DNA of 64,000 bases, taken from assembly GCA_949152475.1 (NCBI GenBank), contig OX424564.1, positions 26,286,165 through 26,350,164 of the forward strand, in the 5' to 3' direction. The stretch is from Terebella lapidaria. Taxonomy: Eukaryota > Annelida > Polychaeta > Terebellida > Terebellidae. Under the pieces are notes generated by a model that saw nothing but the letters and a program-made list of their open reading frames with translations, had not been told where the DNA came from and searched no databases. The translations under genes and the position numbers were made by a program. How positions within the stretch are numbered: the first letter of the stretch is position 1; the number at the start of each line of letters is the position of its first letter. Below, in pieces: positions 49,064 through 59,477 of this stretch.

Positions 49064-50077
49064 TGTGGCGATTTTGCCCAAAGATCGCGGCAGGAGTCTT
49101 TGTAAAACACTAGCAAGTTTTACGGCCTATTTTTAGATCGCTCTAGTTCGAAAAGTGCGTTGCCCAGCAACGCACTGTACTCAATCGCGCCCAGTAAACT
49201 ATAACAATGGTTTGACCTAGTCTCTCCCCCCGCCTCTTGGCTCGATATATACGCGAGAATTTTGCTTGGTCTGTGAGAGGGGGGGGGGGGGCGGCATGGT
49301 GCAGTGGCTGAGCGCTCGGCCCATGATCTACAGGTCGTGGGTTCGAGTCCGCTCAGTGCCACTTGTGCCTGAAAACCTCCCACGCCAGTGCAGCCCGACT
49401 GGCGGTAAAAACAAAGGCCGGGTGGTGTCAGAGACTGTCTATGGTGTCTGGCACCTAAAAGATCCCTTGGGATTTATCGTAAAGAGTAGGGGATTTCCCC
49501 GATCCCGGGTTTCTGTCTAGGGGGCATATCATCGAGTTATGGCGCCCCCTTACCCCTAGTACAAGTATGGTCTGTGAGATTGTCCCAGAGCAAGCCAAGA
49601 GGCAGGACGAGAGGCTCGCCATGAGCTTTACGTCCCTGTATCTTGGGTAAGGCCCATGCGGGCCCTGAGGACGATTTCCATTGGGGGCCCAGGTGGGGGA
49701 GACCGTTGCTGACTCGGGGGCTCACGCCCTGTGGATCACCGGTTTCTTACCACCTGGGGTGGTGTGACACAGGCTCTGGCAAACCGTCGGGCTGGCTCAG
49801 AGTTCCATCTCTGTGACAGTGCCGTCGGCGAGGCCGGCCAGCAACATGCCCACGTGTACGGGTTCCGTGGTGCCGCTCCCATGGCATCTCGGGCTCTACA
49901 TACGGCTACATTACCATAACTATGTAATATGCATGTTGTAGTTAAGGAGTTGGTGAGATGCATTTGTTATGTCATAGTGTATGACGGCCGGACTCGTTCC
50001 GGGCTGACTGTACCTGGTTGTAGTGTTCCGTAGAGTAGTGCCGGACGCCCTGTATCGGGCGCCCGCCGAACTTTACA
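49064..50077 (+). mobile_element. Solo LTR with 4-bp CTAG duplication, split by a SINE
   Basis: Begins TGTGGCGATTTTGCCC and ends CGAACTTTACA, i.e. TG...CA ends, flanked by CTAG at 49060-49063 and 50078-50081. It shares its start and end, and internal blocks such as CAGCAACA.GCCCACGTGT and GCTACATTACC, with a second copy at 52234-52788. About 713 bp after removing the SINE. No gag or pol sequence adjoins, so it is a solo LTR. Confidence 0.85.
49279..49568 (+). mobile_element. tRNA-derived SINE inside the solo LTR, 11-bp duplication
   Basis: tRNA-like head with box A (GGTGCAGTGGCTGAGCG) and box B (GGTTCGAGTCC), then a body ending CCCCCTTACCCCTAGTAC. Flanked by perfect GGTCTGTGAGA at 49268-49278 and 49569-49579. 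It starts with an unusual run of 12 G. A different family from the SINE at 27.3 kb. It is not a tRNA gene: the 3' half does not complete an acceptor stem. Confidence 0.9.
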
Positions 50078-50081
50078 CTAG

Positions 50082-50579
50082 TAGGTTAGTACTAACATTC
50101 AGTGTAGAAATCAACAATATTCAATTTCACGTAATACGGGACACATGACAAGTGTGATGATTTTCTAACGATGTGACATACTAACGACATACATAACAGG
50201 ACTTGCTTGCATAATATATATTTTTTTGGAATTCATGACGGGTGCCACACGTGGAACAGGAAATGTTCACCTTTTCCGGAACACCTGATTTCACCCCTTA
50301 TGGGATTCATGAAGTTTCATAATCGATTTTGCTTGACACCGGACTTCAGATTGAAAAACGGACTTGCTTTTGTTCGCTCCGATACTTTATACTTGGGTAC
50401 TCGGTTCCATGTTTATACATACATTCATACGTACATGCATACATATAACCATAAATTTATTTATTCGTCAGAATAAATTTGCCATGCAGTATCTGCGAGG
50501 TTCCAGTGGTGTCTGAAACGTACGCTCCCTCCTCAGTTTCGTCCCTTTTTTTACCATTGTGAACCCGACCTGTGGCCAG
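50082..50579. other. Noncoding DNA
   Basis: A CATACATTCATACGTACATG-like short repeat at 50415-50450. No gene. Confidence 0.4.
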
Positions 50580-50695
50580 GCATTATTTACATTAATCTTT
50601 GTTTCTATCCCGGAAGTTATTGATGTTAGGTTCTTATTGGCAACAACAAAATCTGGTTATCAGTGGTAATAGGCTGATACATACATAGCACATTT
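50580..50695 (+). repeat. Interspersed 'GTCGGGCTTTG' repeat, copy G (3' half)
   Basis: ATCTTTGTTTCTATCCCGG, GATGTTAGGTTCTTATTGGC and AAAATCTGGTTATCAGTGG, then AATAGGCTGATACATA; closest to copy C at 30.9 kb. Confidence 0.8.
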
Positions 50696-50799
50696 TCGGT
50701 GCTTAACGGTCATGTCAGCTTGGTTGACGAACGTTTCGGTGCACCAAGCAATAAACCCATACCGGTATCTCGTTCAGACGTACACATGAGGCAACTATC

Positions 50800-51090
50800 A
50801 TCCAAATATCCTTGGATCGGGTTAGGGTGAGAGGGTGTGTTGCCAGTCTCAGCCATTTATCCACGCCTTGTAGAAAACAGAGGACTGACCTTGGGTCTCC
50901 CTGTTGGACAGCTTTATGCCGTTTAACTGTATCACTCAGGAAGAAACCCGTCTTCACCTGGAAAGAACAGTTGTTGTTCACGTTTGCTGTGACGTCACAA
51001 AAGACATCCGGATGTACGCAAGAGCGTAGTACATCGATCATTAACTCATGGTCAATGCTGCCAAAAGCGTCAGCTAGGTCTATGAGCAGG
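50800..51090 (-). pseudogene. Non-LTR reverse transcriptase fragment
   Basis: A continuous minus-strand frame contains LLIDLADAFGSIDHELM (reverse-transcriptase motif A) and, ~60 residues later, VQQGDP (motif B). The YxDD box and both ends are missing, so it is a truncated LINE remnant. A G-run borders its 5' side at ~51095. Confidence 0.75.
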
Positions 51091-51659
51091 ACAGGTGGGG
51101 GAGGGGGAGGGGGGTAGGGGACAACGTATGACTTTACTCAATCATTGAGAGGTTCGTAACACATCGATCACCCCCATCAGCATCCAGATTTCGGTACCTG
51201 GTATGTGCTGGTGCCTTGTACAATATAATTGAAATTTCATTCATGTTTTCCCCATCATTATGTTTTTATTACGTGACCAGAGCACCTATTCATATTTTGT
51301 ATTGACTATTTTTATTACTTTGACACCAGTCAAATTGCATATTCAAGATGCTAGAATGCGTCAGAACGCAGTATTTGAATGGTGTTTTTTTTTCAAAAAA
51401 TCCTTGGGGAACATACCCCAGATCCCTTTAGAGCAAGCTCCAGACAAGTGTCCTGGATAGTTCTTGCCCAGTTTTCATGCAGACTTGTTTCATGAGCTGC
51501 CAAGGCCTCTGGAGTTCTCTGTCACACCATCCGACCAAAGTGTGAGATATAATTTAGATGAGATTCAGATCTGGACTTTGAGCTGACCATTTCTGAGTCC
51601 TGGTGTAGCTCACATGTTGAACCTAATCTTTTGGTGGGTAGTGTACTTTCTTACCCTCC
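51091..51659. other. Noncoding DNA
   Basis: No gene. 51390-51430 (CCTTGGGG.ACATACCCCAGATCCC) resembles 37105-37135. Confidence 0.4.
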
Positions 51660-52030
51660 CCCCCCCCCCCCACTACTATGCACCTGTCTATGCCGCTGAC
51701 ACACACATACAAAATTCGACATAGATAATGCTACTTTTTCTGAGATTAAAGGGGGAGGGGGCTTGCCTCTTGACCCCCCTCTACACAAATCCGCCCTTGT
51801 GTATGTTCGTCGAAGCTAGCGAGCTGAAAACATTCGAAGATGACAGTGCAGAATGCCCACATTATTGAGTGAGGTGTTCAAACGATGAACCAGTCCTCTG
51901 TGGCTCAGACATGTAAGACATTCATCATGTTTTTATTGTTGCAAGAGCAGCACTGCTACAATACCTATAAATAAATGAACCATATTATTTTAATGATACA
52001 ATATTTTCAGCACTAAATAATAAGTGTTAT
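51660..52030. repeat. Distal 5' flank of lectin copy 4
   Basis: Collinear with 38195-38660 upstream of copy 3, without the reverse-strand interspersed repeat found there. A C-run at ~51657-51671. Confidence 0.85.
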
Positions 52031-52233
52031 GGAATCGTCTTGTCCGCACTGTCAACTATTGCTATTGAGAAAATGCGCAGCAGAATCGGCGAGGAGTCAG
52101 TGAGGGTTTGAGTTACCACTACCGATGTCCATAACATAACACAGGTATGTGCCACGACCATGTATAGTAGAGCAAATCCAGAATCAAAATATTATATACT
52201 GGACGTGAATTTGTTATTGAAAAAAAAACAGTA

Positions 52234-52788
52234 TGTGGCAATTTCGCCCAAAGATTGCGATAGGAGTTTCGACCGCTATCGTACTCCATGCCATACGTGC
52301 TTTGGCCGCTTCACGTTCAAAGCTCTTGTGTCGCCTAGCGACACATTGTCTTCGCTCACTCCAATATACCTTAACAATGGTCGTGACGTCACACCCTCGG
52401 TCTCGTGAGATGCTAGTTTTATATAGTTAGCAGCCCGTCTGGTTTTCTTTGAGTTGTCTGAGAACAAGCAAGGCGAGAGGACGACGGTGAGGGTGGCCAT
52501 GGGCTCCCAGTCCAATTTTTCTGGCTAGAGGGTCTGCAAGGACCCTGGGGACAATTCCAGTTGGGAGCCGATGAGGGAGTGCGACAGGCTGTCCGGGGTA
52601 TTATCCCCGTGGCGGACTGTCAGCGAACCGGACAGCAACACGTGCACGTGTTCTGGACGCCATGGCTTTCGGGCTCGTCACACAGGGCTACTGTTACCTG
52701 GTTGTAGTTAAGTAATCACGACGCTCGCCGTGACCGTGCCCAAGGTGCGGAGCGCTTGTGCCCTAGGTAGCGGGCGTCAAACGTTACA
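52234..52788 (+). mobile_element. Second solo LTR-like copy
   Basis: Starts TGTGGCAATTTCGCCC and ends AAACGTTACA, like the LTR at 49064-50077; shares CAGCAACACG.GCACGTGT and GGGCTACTGTTACC. No matching target duplication was seen and it is shorter (555 bp), so it is an older or internally deleted copy of the family. The pair is unlikely to bound one element, since the 2.1 kb between holds unrelated repeats. Confidence 0.75.
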
Positions 52789-53039
52789 ATTCTTTCATGC
52801 GTATCATTCGTCGAAAATACTTATTCATCAGACAGAATGTAACAGAATTCAACATTACGTGGCATTTCCATCTGATTGGTTGTTAATGCACCAGTTATAC
52901 ATGTATGTATATTCAATGTTATTTTTTTTTTTAATTATCTTAATTGTTTACACTATTTTCACCAGATGTATAATAAGACGGATATAGTCTACACAATGTA
53001 TTTTCCGCCGTGGAGACGTGAGCGTGCCTATGAATGTGA

Positions 53040-53140
53040 ACATTTGGTTGGGCTTGTACCTATTCAAAAAAATGTTTCATTTTATTCTTGTCATCATCCG
53101 AATCTTATGGTATTGGCGGTAACGGATCGATATGTATATA
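53040..53140 (+). repeat. Interspersed 'GTCGGGCTTTG' repeat, copy H
   Basis: ATTTGGTTGGGCTTGTACC, TGTCATCATCCGAATCTTA and GGTATTGGCGGTAACGG lie directly 5' of the first exon of lectin copy 4. Confidence 0.7.
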
Positions 53141-53179
53141 CTTAATTTGCTACTTGCAGGTATCACGGATGTGGTGAAT

Positions 53180-53872
53180 ATGTCCCGTGTGACCCACTTG
53201 ATAATTGTCCTACTTTACTGCACAGCCTTCGACGTTGGAGTCCTGGTACAGCACTGTCCTCCGAAAAGACCGTTCTACCAATATTTCATGAACGTGCAGA
53301 TACCAAAAAACGTTATTGCCCATTATGAACCTATGACTAGGCAACTATGTGAGAGAACCTGCCGCCAGTATCTTCATTGCCATGGATACATGATAACGTG
53401 GACCAATGACGATGCCGGTTCTTGCCAGCTTCTTGGGAAAGTCGCTACAACAAACGGAACACTGGCCCCAGACCAGCAGATATATGGTGATCACAATAAT
53501 CAGATTGCAAGAATATGAATTTTCTGTCAACCTTGGTCTATTGTGGACCCCAACTCCACACAAACACACCCATGCATTTGATTTGTCAGACTTAAAAAAG
53601 ACAATTATAGTTATATGGACATTTCATGAATGATGCTTTTGTTGTATTGTCATTAAAACCAGGTTATATTTATCAAAAAAACTCAATTTCCTTGCTTTCT
53701 TTAGCCTATTGTCCTCCTGGTTTCCAATACATCGCTGGGAAATGCTACCTTGTTGTCACCGACCCAATGAGCCAGACAGCTGCAGACTCGAGGTGTTCAG
53801 ACATCGCCCAAGGAGCCTACCTGATCGAGGTGCGGACAGCCAGAGAGAAGGACATCATGATCTCACTTGCTG
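53180..53872 (+). pseudogene. Apple/PAN + C-type lectin gene, copy 4, last exon missing
   Basis: Exon 1 (53180-53486; leader HLIIVLLYCTAFDVGVL, then CPPKRPFYQYF, LCERTCRQYLHCHGY, GSCQLL) and exon 2 (53705-53872; YCPPGFQYIAGKCYLV ... AYLIEVRTAREK) are open with good splice sites. The first ~165 bases of intron 2 still match copy 3. Then a Tc1 element begins at 54037, and no sequence for the second half of the lectin domain (EWG, QPD/QPN, WKLYDH, FICEI) occurs in the remaining window. Either the end was deleted or it lies beyond 64 kb. If transcribed, it could give a soluble apple-domain product. Confidence 0.8.
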
Positions 53873-54036
53873 GTTAGTATAATCCATGCCAGGGATTACG
53901 AGATGGAGCATTCTAACAGATAGCACTGTGTTTTATTGGATATGCTGTACATTGGGTGATCCTCAACCCAAGATAGTAGTCTGCACTGCAGCTTAAAAAT
54001 AGCTCGCACAGGTTCACTGCAAAAATCATCAATATA

Positions 54037-55029
54037 CACTAAGAGGCATTAAAAACGCAACAAAGTGAAATGCGCAATAAAAGTGAATACAACTGATTTC
54101 TTCACGAATAATATTTCGTTTACAACCCCCTCGAGTATTTGAATAGGGTAATTTTTTTAGCCCAAGCAATAAATCACGTGACCTACGGTACCAATCCCTA
54201 TTCATCAGGAGTGATTGATTGCGACATTGTGTGAAAGCTTTTAGTGAATGCTTTTGGTGATTATTGCTCAACTGGTCAAGGGTATAAAAACCCGAAAGAA
54301 AAATGAAAACATTCATGAATAGTCACAATGCCACGCTTAGAACTTAAAACCAACATGAGGGAGCAGGCCATCGGTATGCTGAGATCGGGAATGACCGAAG
54401 CGAAAGTAGCCAGGCATTTTGGCGTCCACAGATGCACTATCTCACGTCTGCAGATGCGATATGAACAGACAGGTGCGAGGGCGGACAGACCACGACCCGG
54501 CCAATCACGTGTCACTACCCGTGCACAAGACCGGCACCTACGACTAACGCACTCACGGGACCGTTTTCTGCCAGCGTCCCAGAGTGCAGCGCAGACAATA
54601 GGACGTCACCAGAGGCCTATCAGCTCCAAGACGATGCGACGCCGGCTACGCGATGACGGCATCCATTCGTACCGTGCAAACGTGGGTTTGGTGCTGACGG
54701 ACGTCCGTAGGCAAACCAGGCGCACATGGGGTCGGCGCTATTCCAACAGAAACTGGCCAAATGCAAACTGGCGACATGTGGTCTTCAGTGATGAGTCGCG
54801 CTTCACCATCTTCAGAAATGACGGCAGACGTCGAGTGTACCGTCGTCGGGGTGAACGCTTTGCTGAGCCCTGTGTCGTAGAGCGTGTCAGTTTTGGTGGT
54901 GGCGGTGTCATGGTGTGGGCGGCTATACGTTATGGGTGGAGGTCAAACCTAGTGTTCGTCGATGGAACACTAAATGCTCAACGCTATAGAGACGACATCC
55001 TTCTGCAACACGTGCAACCATTTTATTAG
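54037..55029 (+). mobile_element. 3'-truncated Tc1-type transposon
   Basis: A TA dinucleotide at 54035-54036 precedes CACTAAGAGGCATTAAAAAC, a Tc1-like terminus. The frame from ATG 54328 to a stop near 55029 (233 aa) has paired helix-turn-helix domains (MTEAKVARHFGVHRCTISRL; RPISSKTMRRRL) and the start of the DDE catalytic core (VVFSDESRF, first Asp; GGGGVMVWAAI). It stops at LLQHVQPFY, before the second Asp and the Glu, and no right terminal repeat follows. Inactive. Confidence 0.93.
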
Positions 55030-55914
55030 TAAAGAGTATACCTGAACACACCTTTTCATTTTGGTTGTGGATTTGCAAGTTTGTACAGGAAACAAATATG
55101 TCGATTTTAGTACATTTTGGCCTTCGCGAATTTTGGCTTCCGTCTTTATTCAGAAAATTCAGTGTCATGCTCTCAAAACTCATCATACAAGGCCAGGCTT
55201 GGCATCAAAATTTACAATAAACCATACTCTATCAAAAAATACCACATTCTAATGTATTTCCTAATTCTTCGATAGCGAGAATACAATTATTTGACCATTT
55301 CGTGTGCACAAATACAGAAAATTCGACTCAAATAAATATGTAATTAATTCCAATATTCAAAAATAAAGGTGAGAAAATTATGAAACTTCTCCAAAAACTT
55401 CTTATGTATTCCCTCAAAACAACAAATGTTCAACCATACCTATAGTTCATACATTCTTGTGAATATTGAATATTTAATAAACATGTTCCATATCAACGAC
55501 TCTACGAACTTGTCGAACATTTTGCAGTATCTTTTAAAATATTCTTCATAAACTCATTGCACTGATACAGGACCATCATTTGTGGTGTCAGTAATGGTCA
55601 ATGACTAACAGAAACGAATACTCTGTACTTTTTTTATTGTAGATAATTCAACATAAACCAGGAATTGTGCTGAATATAGTCGAAGTCAATCATTATCATG
55701 CATGTTCTCGTCTTGTCGTGTCTGATATGGGTTCGAGAACTCCTGAAACAGGTTCATCGGGCCGAAGAGCATCTCTTGGCCTTGTATCCACAAGTGGGAA
55801 GTCTGACAGGCACTGCTGGGACTGGTTGGGTGATAAACAAGTATAAGTCGCGCCTGCGACAATTGGGCGGGTTGCATCGAGGAGGGCTGTTAGTGGAAGG
55901 AATTGGCATTGTTC
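55030..55914. other. Noncoding DNA
   Basis: No gene recognised; unrelated to the 3' parts of the other lectin copies. Confidence 0.45.
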
Positions 55915-56408
55915 TCATGTATTATCAAGTTCGAAGTCCTGCCACGACTTGAAAAATAGGTCAAGGTCACCCATCATCGAACTTGTCCGAGATCTGCTCA
56001 TGATGCACCTCCGGTATGATTTTGGCGGTATTTCGTTAAAAACTTTGTAAGTTATCGCGTTCACAAGGTACAAAGTCCTGTTTTCATGTTTTGTCAAGTT
56101 CGAAGTCCTGCCACGACCTGAAAAATAGGTCAAGGTCACCCATCATCGAACTTGTCCGAGACCTGTTCATGATGCACCTCTGGTATGATTTTGGCGGTAT
56201 TTCGTCAAAAACTTTGTAAGTTATCGCGTTCACAAGGTACAAAGTCCTGTTTTCATGTATTGTCAAGTTCGAAGTCCTGCCACGACCTGAAAAATAGGTC
56301 AAGGTCACCCATCATCGAACTGGTCCGAAATCTGCTCATGATGCACCTCTTGTATGATTTTGGCGGTATTTCGTTAAAAACTTTGTAAGTTATCGCGTTC
56401 ACAAGAAA
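55915..56408. repeat. 169-bp tandem repeat, three units
   Basis: ATCAAGTTCGAAGTCCTGCC-type starts at ~55925, 56094 and 56263, step 169 bp; each unit holds AAAAATAGGTCAAGGTCACC, TGATGCACCTC, GATTTTGGCGGTATTTCGT and TTATCGCGTTCACAAG. The similar minus-strand peptides at 169-bp steps are products of the repeat. Confidence 0.95.
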
Positions 56409-56720
56409 TTGTTGACGGACGGACGAACGGATGGGCGTTACGGGCAGACCCAATGTTAAATTTCCTATCTTAACTTTCCCCGTAAGTCCTGAAAAAGTCC
56501 CCATAAGACCGCACTTTTGGCTTAAACTGTGGTTGTGGGGCGTTTTCAGCTTTATTCCCCCTAAGAAATCCCCGTAAACCCTTCTGGTATGCCCGGACAG
56601 ACGGACGGACGGACGGACGTACTCCCGTAGGTGTACTACTGGGGTGCAAGTTGTTATGGGGAACAGGGTGTACAATATGTTGCTGTGAGGTGCATCTCAG
56701 CAGCCATGCCTCTGGGTTGC
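56409..56720. repeat. GACG-rich tail of the same repeat family
   Basis: GTTGACGGACGGACGAACGG and, at 56598-56622, GGACGGACGGACGGACG, a four-base tandem run. Such tails follow this repeat unit here directly; no gene. Confidence 0.7.
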
Positions 56721-57474
56721 ACATAATAAAAGTTTATTATACAGCCTTTGTTCAAAATTTAAAATATGATTTAATTTTTCTGTTAATTGCTACACTCATC
56801 TATAAATTAGAATATGCTCCTTTTTTAACCTTTCGAATAGGAAATTCACAGATTTGGGTTTGGTCTTCTGGTGGTTTCCAGCAGTTTAGTCTGCAAACTA
56901 GTTTTCGATATATGCGCAAATCACGAGGCAGACAACCATACCTCGATTCAAATGGCGAATTTCCTTTCCAAAATGATCCAAAGGATGAATGCTCGTTCCC
57001 CGAGTTCAAAGATATCACATATTCTCAAACACTGATGCGAATATTAAATTTTTAGAATCAAGTTTATTGCATAGACACATTATGATAACACTCAAAACCA
57101 GGGTCCTATGTCATTTTCACAATCTTGTGCAACAGCATATCAGATATCATGGTCACAAAAGAACCTCAAGCGGTGACCTTTTTCTTTACGTGTTGCTGGC
57201 ACAAACAAAATTCTCACTTATTGAAAAAAAACCCACAAATGTAGCATCCTTGGTAAGATTCTAAATTCAACTTGACAATTTACACACAGTGCAATCGCAA
57301 AGTAGAGAACAATTGTCATAAAAACCTAAAGTGATGAACTTTCCTTTCGCATGTTGCTGACACACACAATAACTCTTATCACAAAAAACACAATTATAGC
57401 GTCCTTGGTAAGCATTTTGTACATTGTAAACTCAATCGAACTTCAACTTGACAAAGTAGACCATGGTCGTAAAA

Positions 57475-57722
57475 TAACTTCAAGGATGTAAACTCCAGAT
57501 TGACCCACTCAGAGGGGCTAAATTTTGAAATTCTTTTGGAGATTTCCATACTTTTAAACAATCATCGATACCCATAATTCCACACTAAAGAGAATATTCG
57601 TAACAAAGTTATTTTGAATGCACAATATCATATTGATGATTGTTTAAAAGTCTGAAAATCGTCCAATGAATTTCAAATTCTAGCCCCTCTGAGTGGGTCA
57701 ATCAAGAGTGTACATCCTTAAC
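57475..57722. mobile_element. ~245-bp MITE with ~95-bp inverted repeats
   Basis: Left CAAGGATGTAAACTCCAG, ATTGACCCACTCAGAGGGGC; right GCCCCTCTGAGTGGGTCAAT, GAGTGTACATCCTT; inner arms TAAACAATCATC and GATGATTGTTTA. AACTT occurs at both edges, a possible 5-bp target duplication. Confidence 0.85.
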
Positions 57723-58753
57723 TTGGCACATAGCTGTAGTGCACGTTAAACAGAGCAGCTAATTTCAACTTTACATAAACAAAATTAAAGCATGTTTTGT
57801 AATAATTCTGGAAATCAGAAGGACAATTCTCACCAGAACCTTTATACATCCAAGTGTAATTTGAACTAATAGGCCTAAAAGCCCTTGGTGTCAGTAACAA
57901 CTAGTTTGTAATGAGATGGTTCAACAAATATTTCAAGTTCCAGATTGCAGTATGATCTTCACAAAGACACATATGTCCAGAACTGTATTGCGAAATTTTA
58001 TGAGCAAAAAATAATCAATACCTATCTGATTTCGCAAATTTGAAGTCGAGAACTTGGGAGAATATTTTTGTGTCACAGACACTACATTATGATACTTAGC
58101 AGCTGAAGTCCCACCAAAACAAATGGAAACAGGATTATTGATTTGTTAGAAGTTTTTAACGCAAACAATGTATATACCGGTAATATATCTTAACTGAAAT
58201 ACCACACATGTTCCAATAAAATGTACTACCTAGACTACAAAACATGCATTTGAAGAACAATTGTATTACTACAACAACTTTAGAACAATGGTATGTAATG
58301 CAACAACTCCTGGCATTAGGTTCCATGCCAATGTTCATTTACCAGTACCGAATTATGATTGTTAGACTATATAAGGAAACTACAATTACTACAATGTGCA
58401 AAGTGTGTCATGAACCCATAACAGCAAATACATAATATGAAACTCACTGGATTGAGTTTGGGATAGTATGGCCAATATGTATTGTCTGTGGGGATAGTAT
58501 GGCCAATGTGTATTGTCTGTGAAACTCACCAGACACGACATACAATGCCAGGCACACTCATTTCTGAGTCGGTTATATTGACACATACAAATAAACTCAC
58601 AATAACAAATATCTAGACTATTTATGAACATATTTGATGAGCACAACTCACACAAACATAGAAAAAAATACCCTTTGGTTCTGCATGAGCTCGATACCAA
58701 TAGCCAAAAAAGTTGAGTCTTGTTCCACATTGTGTGTTCTTCTATTATAACAT
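57723..58753. other. Noncoding DNA downstream of the recombinase-like gene
   Basis: A 31-bp tandem pair (GGGATAGTATGGCCAAT units) at ~58459-58521. No gene. Confidence 0.45.
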
Positions 58754-59208
58754 CTACATAATGTTTCGTACAGCCTGATTGTGACCGACCCCTAAAGAGA
58801 AAACTAATCGATCATTGGAAGTTGATCTATCATTCGGAATACTTTTTTTTTTCAATGTGTCCTTAGAGCGCCCAGCTAAAACTCCACTTGTCACTTGAAC
58901 ACGAAGCACCTTCTCCACGTCTTTCGGCTTGGGACGCTTGCGTGCCGAAAAGAAGTTCTTGAAGGAAGATCGGATCTCAGCCTCTTCTTCATTTGACCAC
59001 TTTCGTCGGGACTCCATCGGCTGCTTCTTGCGATGTTTCTTGCTCGAGTTGAACGCGAACTCGTCTGCCTCTTCTTCATCGAAGAAATGTTCGGAGCATT
59101 GCAGGACCTGCAGATCAACACACTCAGGGCTGTTAAAGGATTCTTCCTCTTGGGATGGGAACTCCGGCTGCTGACTCCCCTCTGCTGTTGGCTCAGGAAA
59201 CACAAGGT
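58754..59208 (-). CDS. Acidic linker and Myb/SANT-like C-terminal exon
   Basis: Acceptor CACGTTTCAG then exon from 59208, frame open to the stop at 58754-58756. It encodes an acidic segment (FFDEEEADEF), a basic stretch (SSKKHRKKQP) and RRKWSNEEEAEIRSSF, which has the spacing of a Myb/SANT first helix, then RPKPKDVEKVL. Related animal proteins have such a domain after the recombinase-like region, so it is probably the last exon of the gene at 59.5-62.8 kb. However, the preceding exon runs into a stop (59478-59480) with no evident donor, so linkage is unproven. Confidence 0.65.
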
Positions 59209-59477
59209 CTGAAACGTGGAGAAAGCGTATGGTTGCACCTCATTATATAACCATGATCATACACTGTGTACATATATTAACTCCAGTATGCAGAAGTTAG
59301 GTGTGAAGTTTCTCAACAGTAGAAATATTTCCTCTATAATAAAATTCAATGAGAACAAGATAGCGACGCACGAATCACAAGTCTATTGTTTACAACAGAA
59401 TGTATTGCTGCATACACACCTTGTATCTGAATGTCGCCAAGTTTTTGGTCTGCGAATTGGTTGACTAGGCCAAGATC

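Noticed and set aside
49285..49360. tRNA gene
   Set aside because: Box A and box B are present, but the sequence continues into a SINE body, is flanked by an 11-bp target duplication and does not close an acceptor stem.
49064..52788. One LTR retrotransposon bounded by the two LTR copies
   Set aside because: The 2.1 kb between contains a dispersed repeat and an antisense LINE fragment, no gag-pol, and the LTRs differ greatly; the first has its own CTAG duplication.
55915..56675. Family of minus-strand proteins with FSGRGRTSNL
   Set aside because: The same frame read from each 169-bp tandem unit; no start, no domain.
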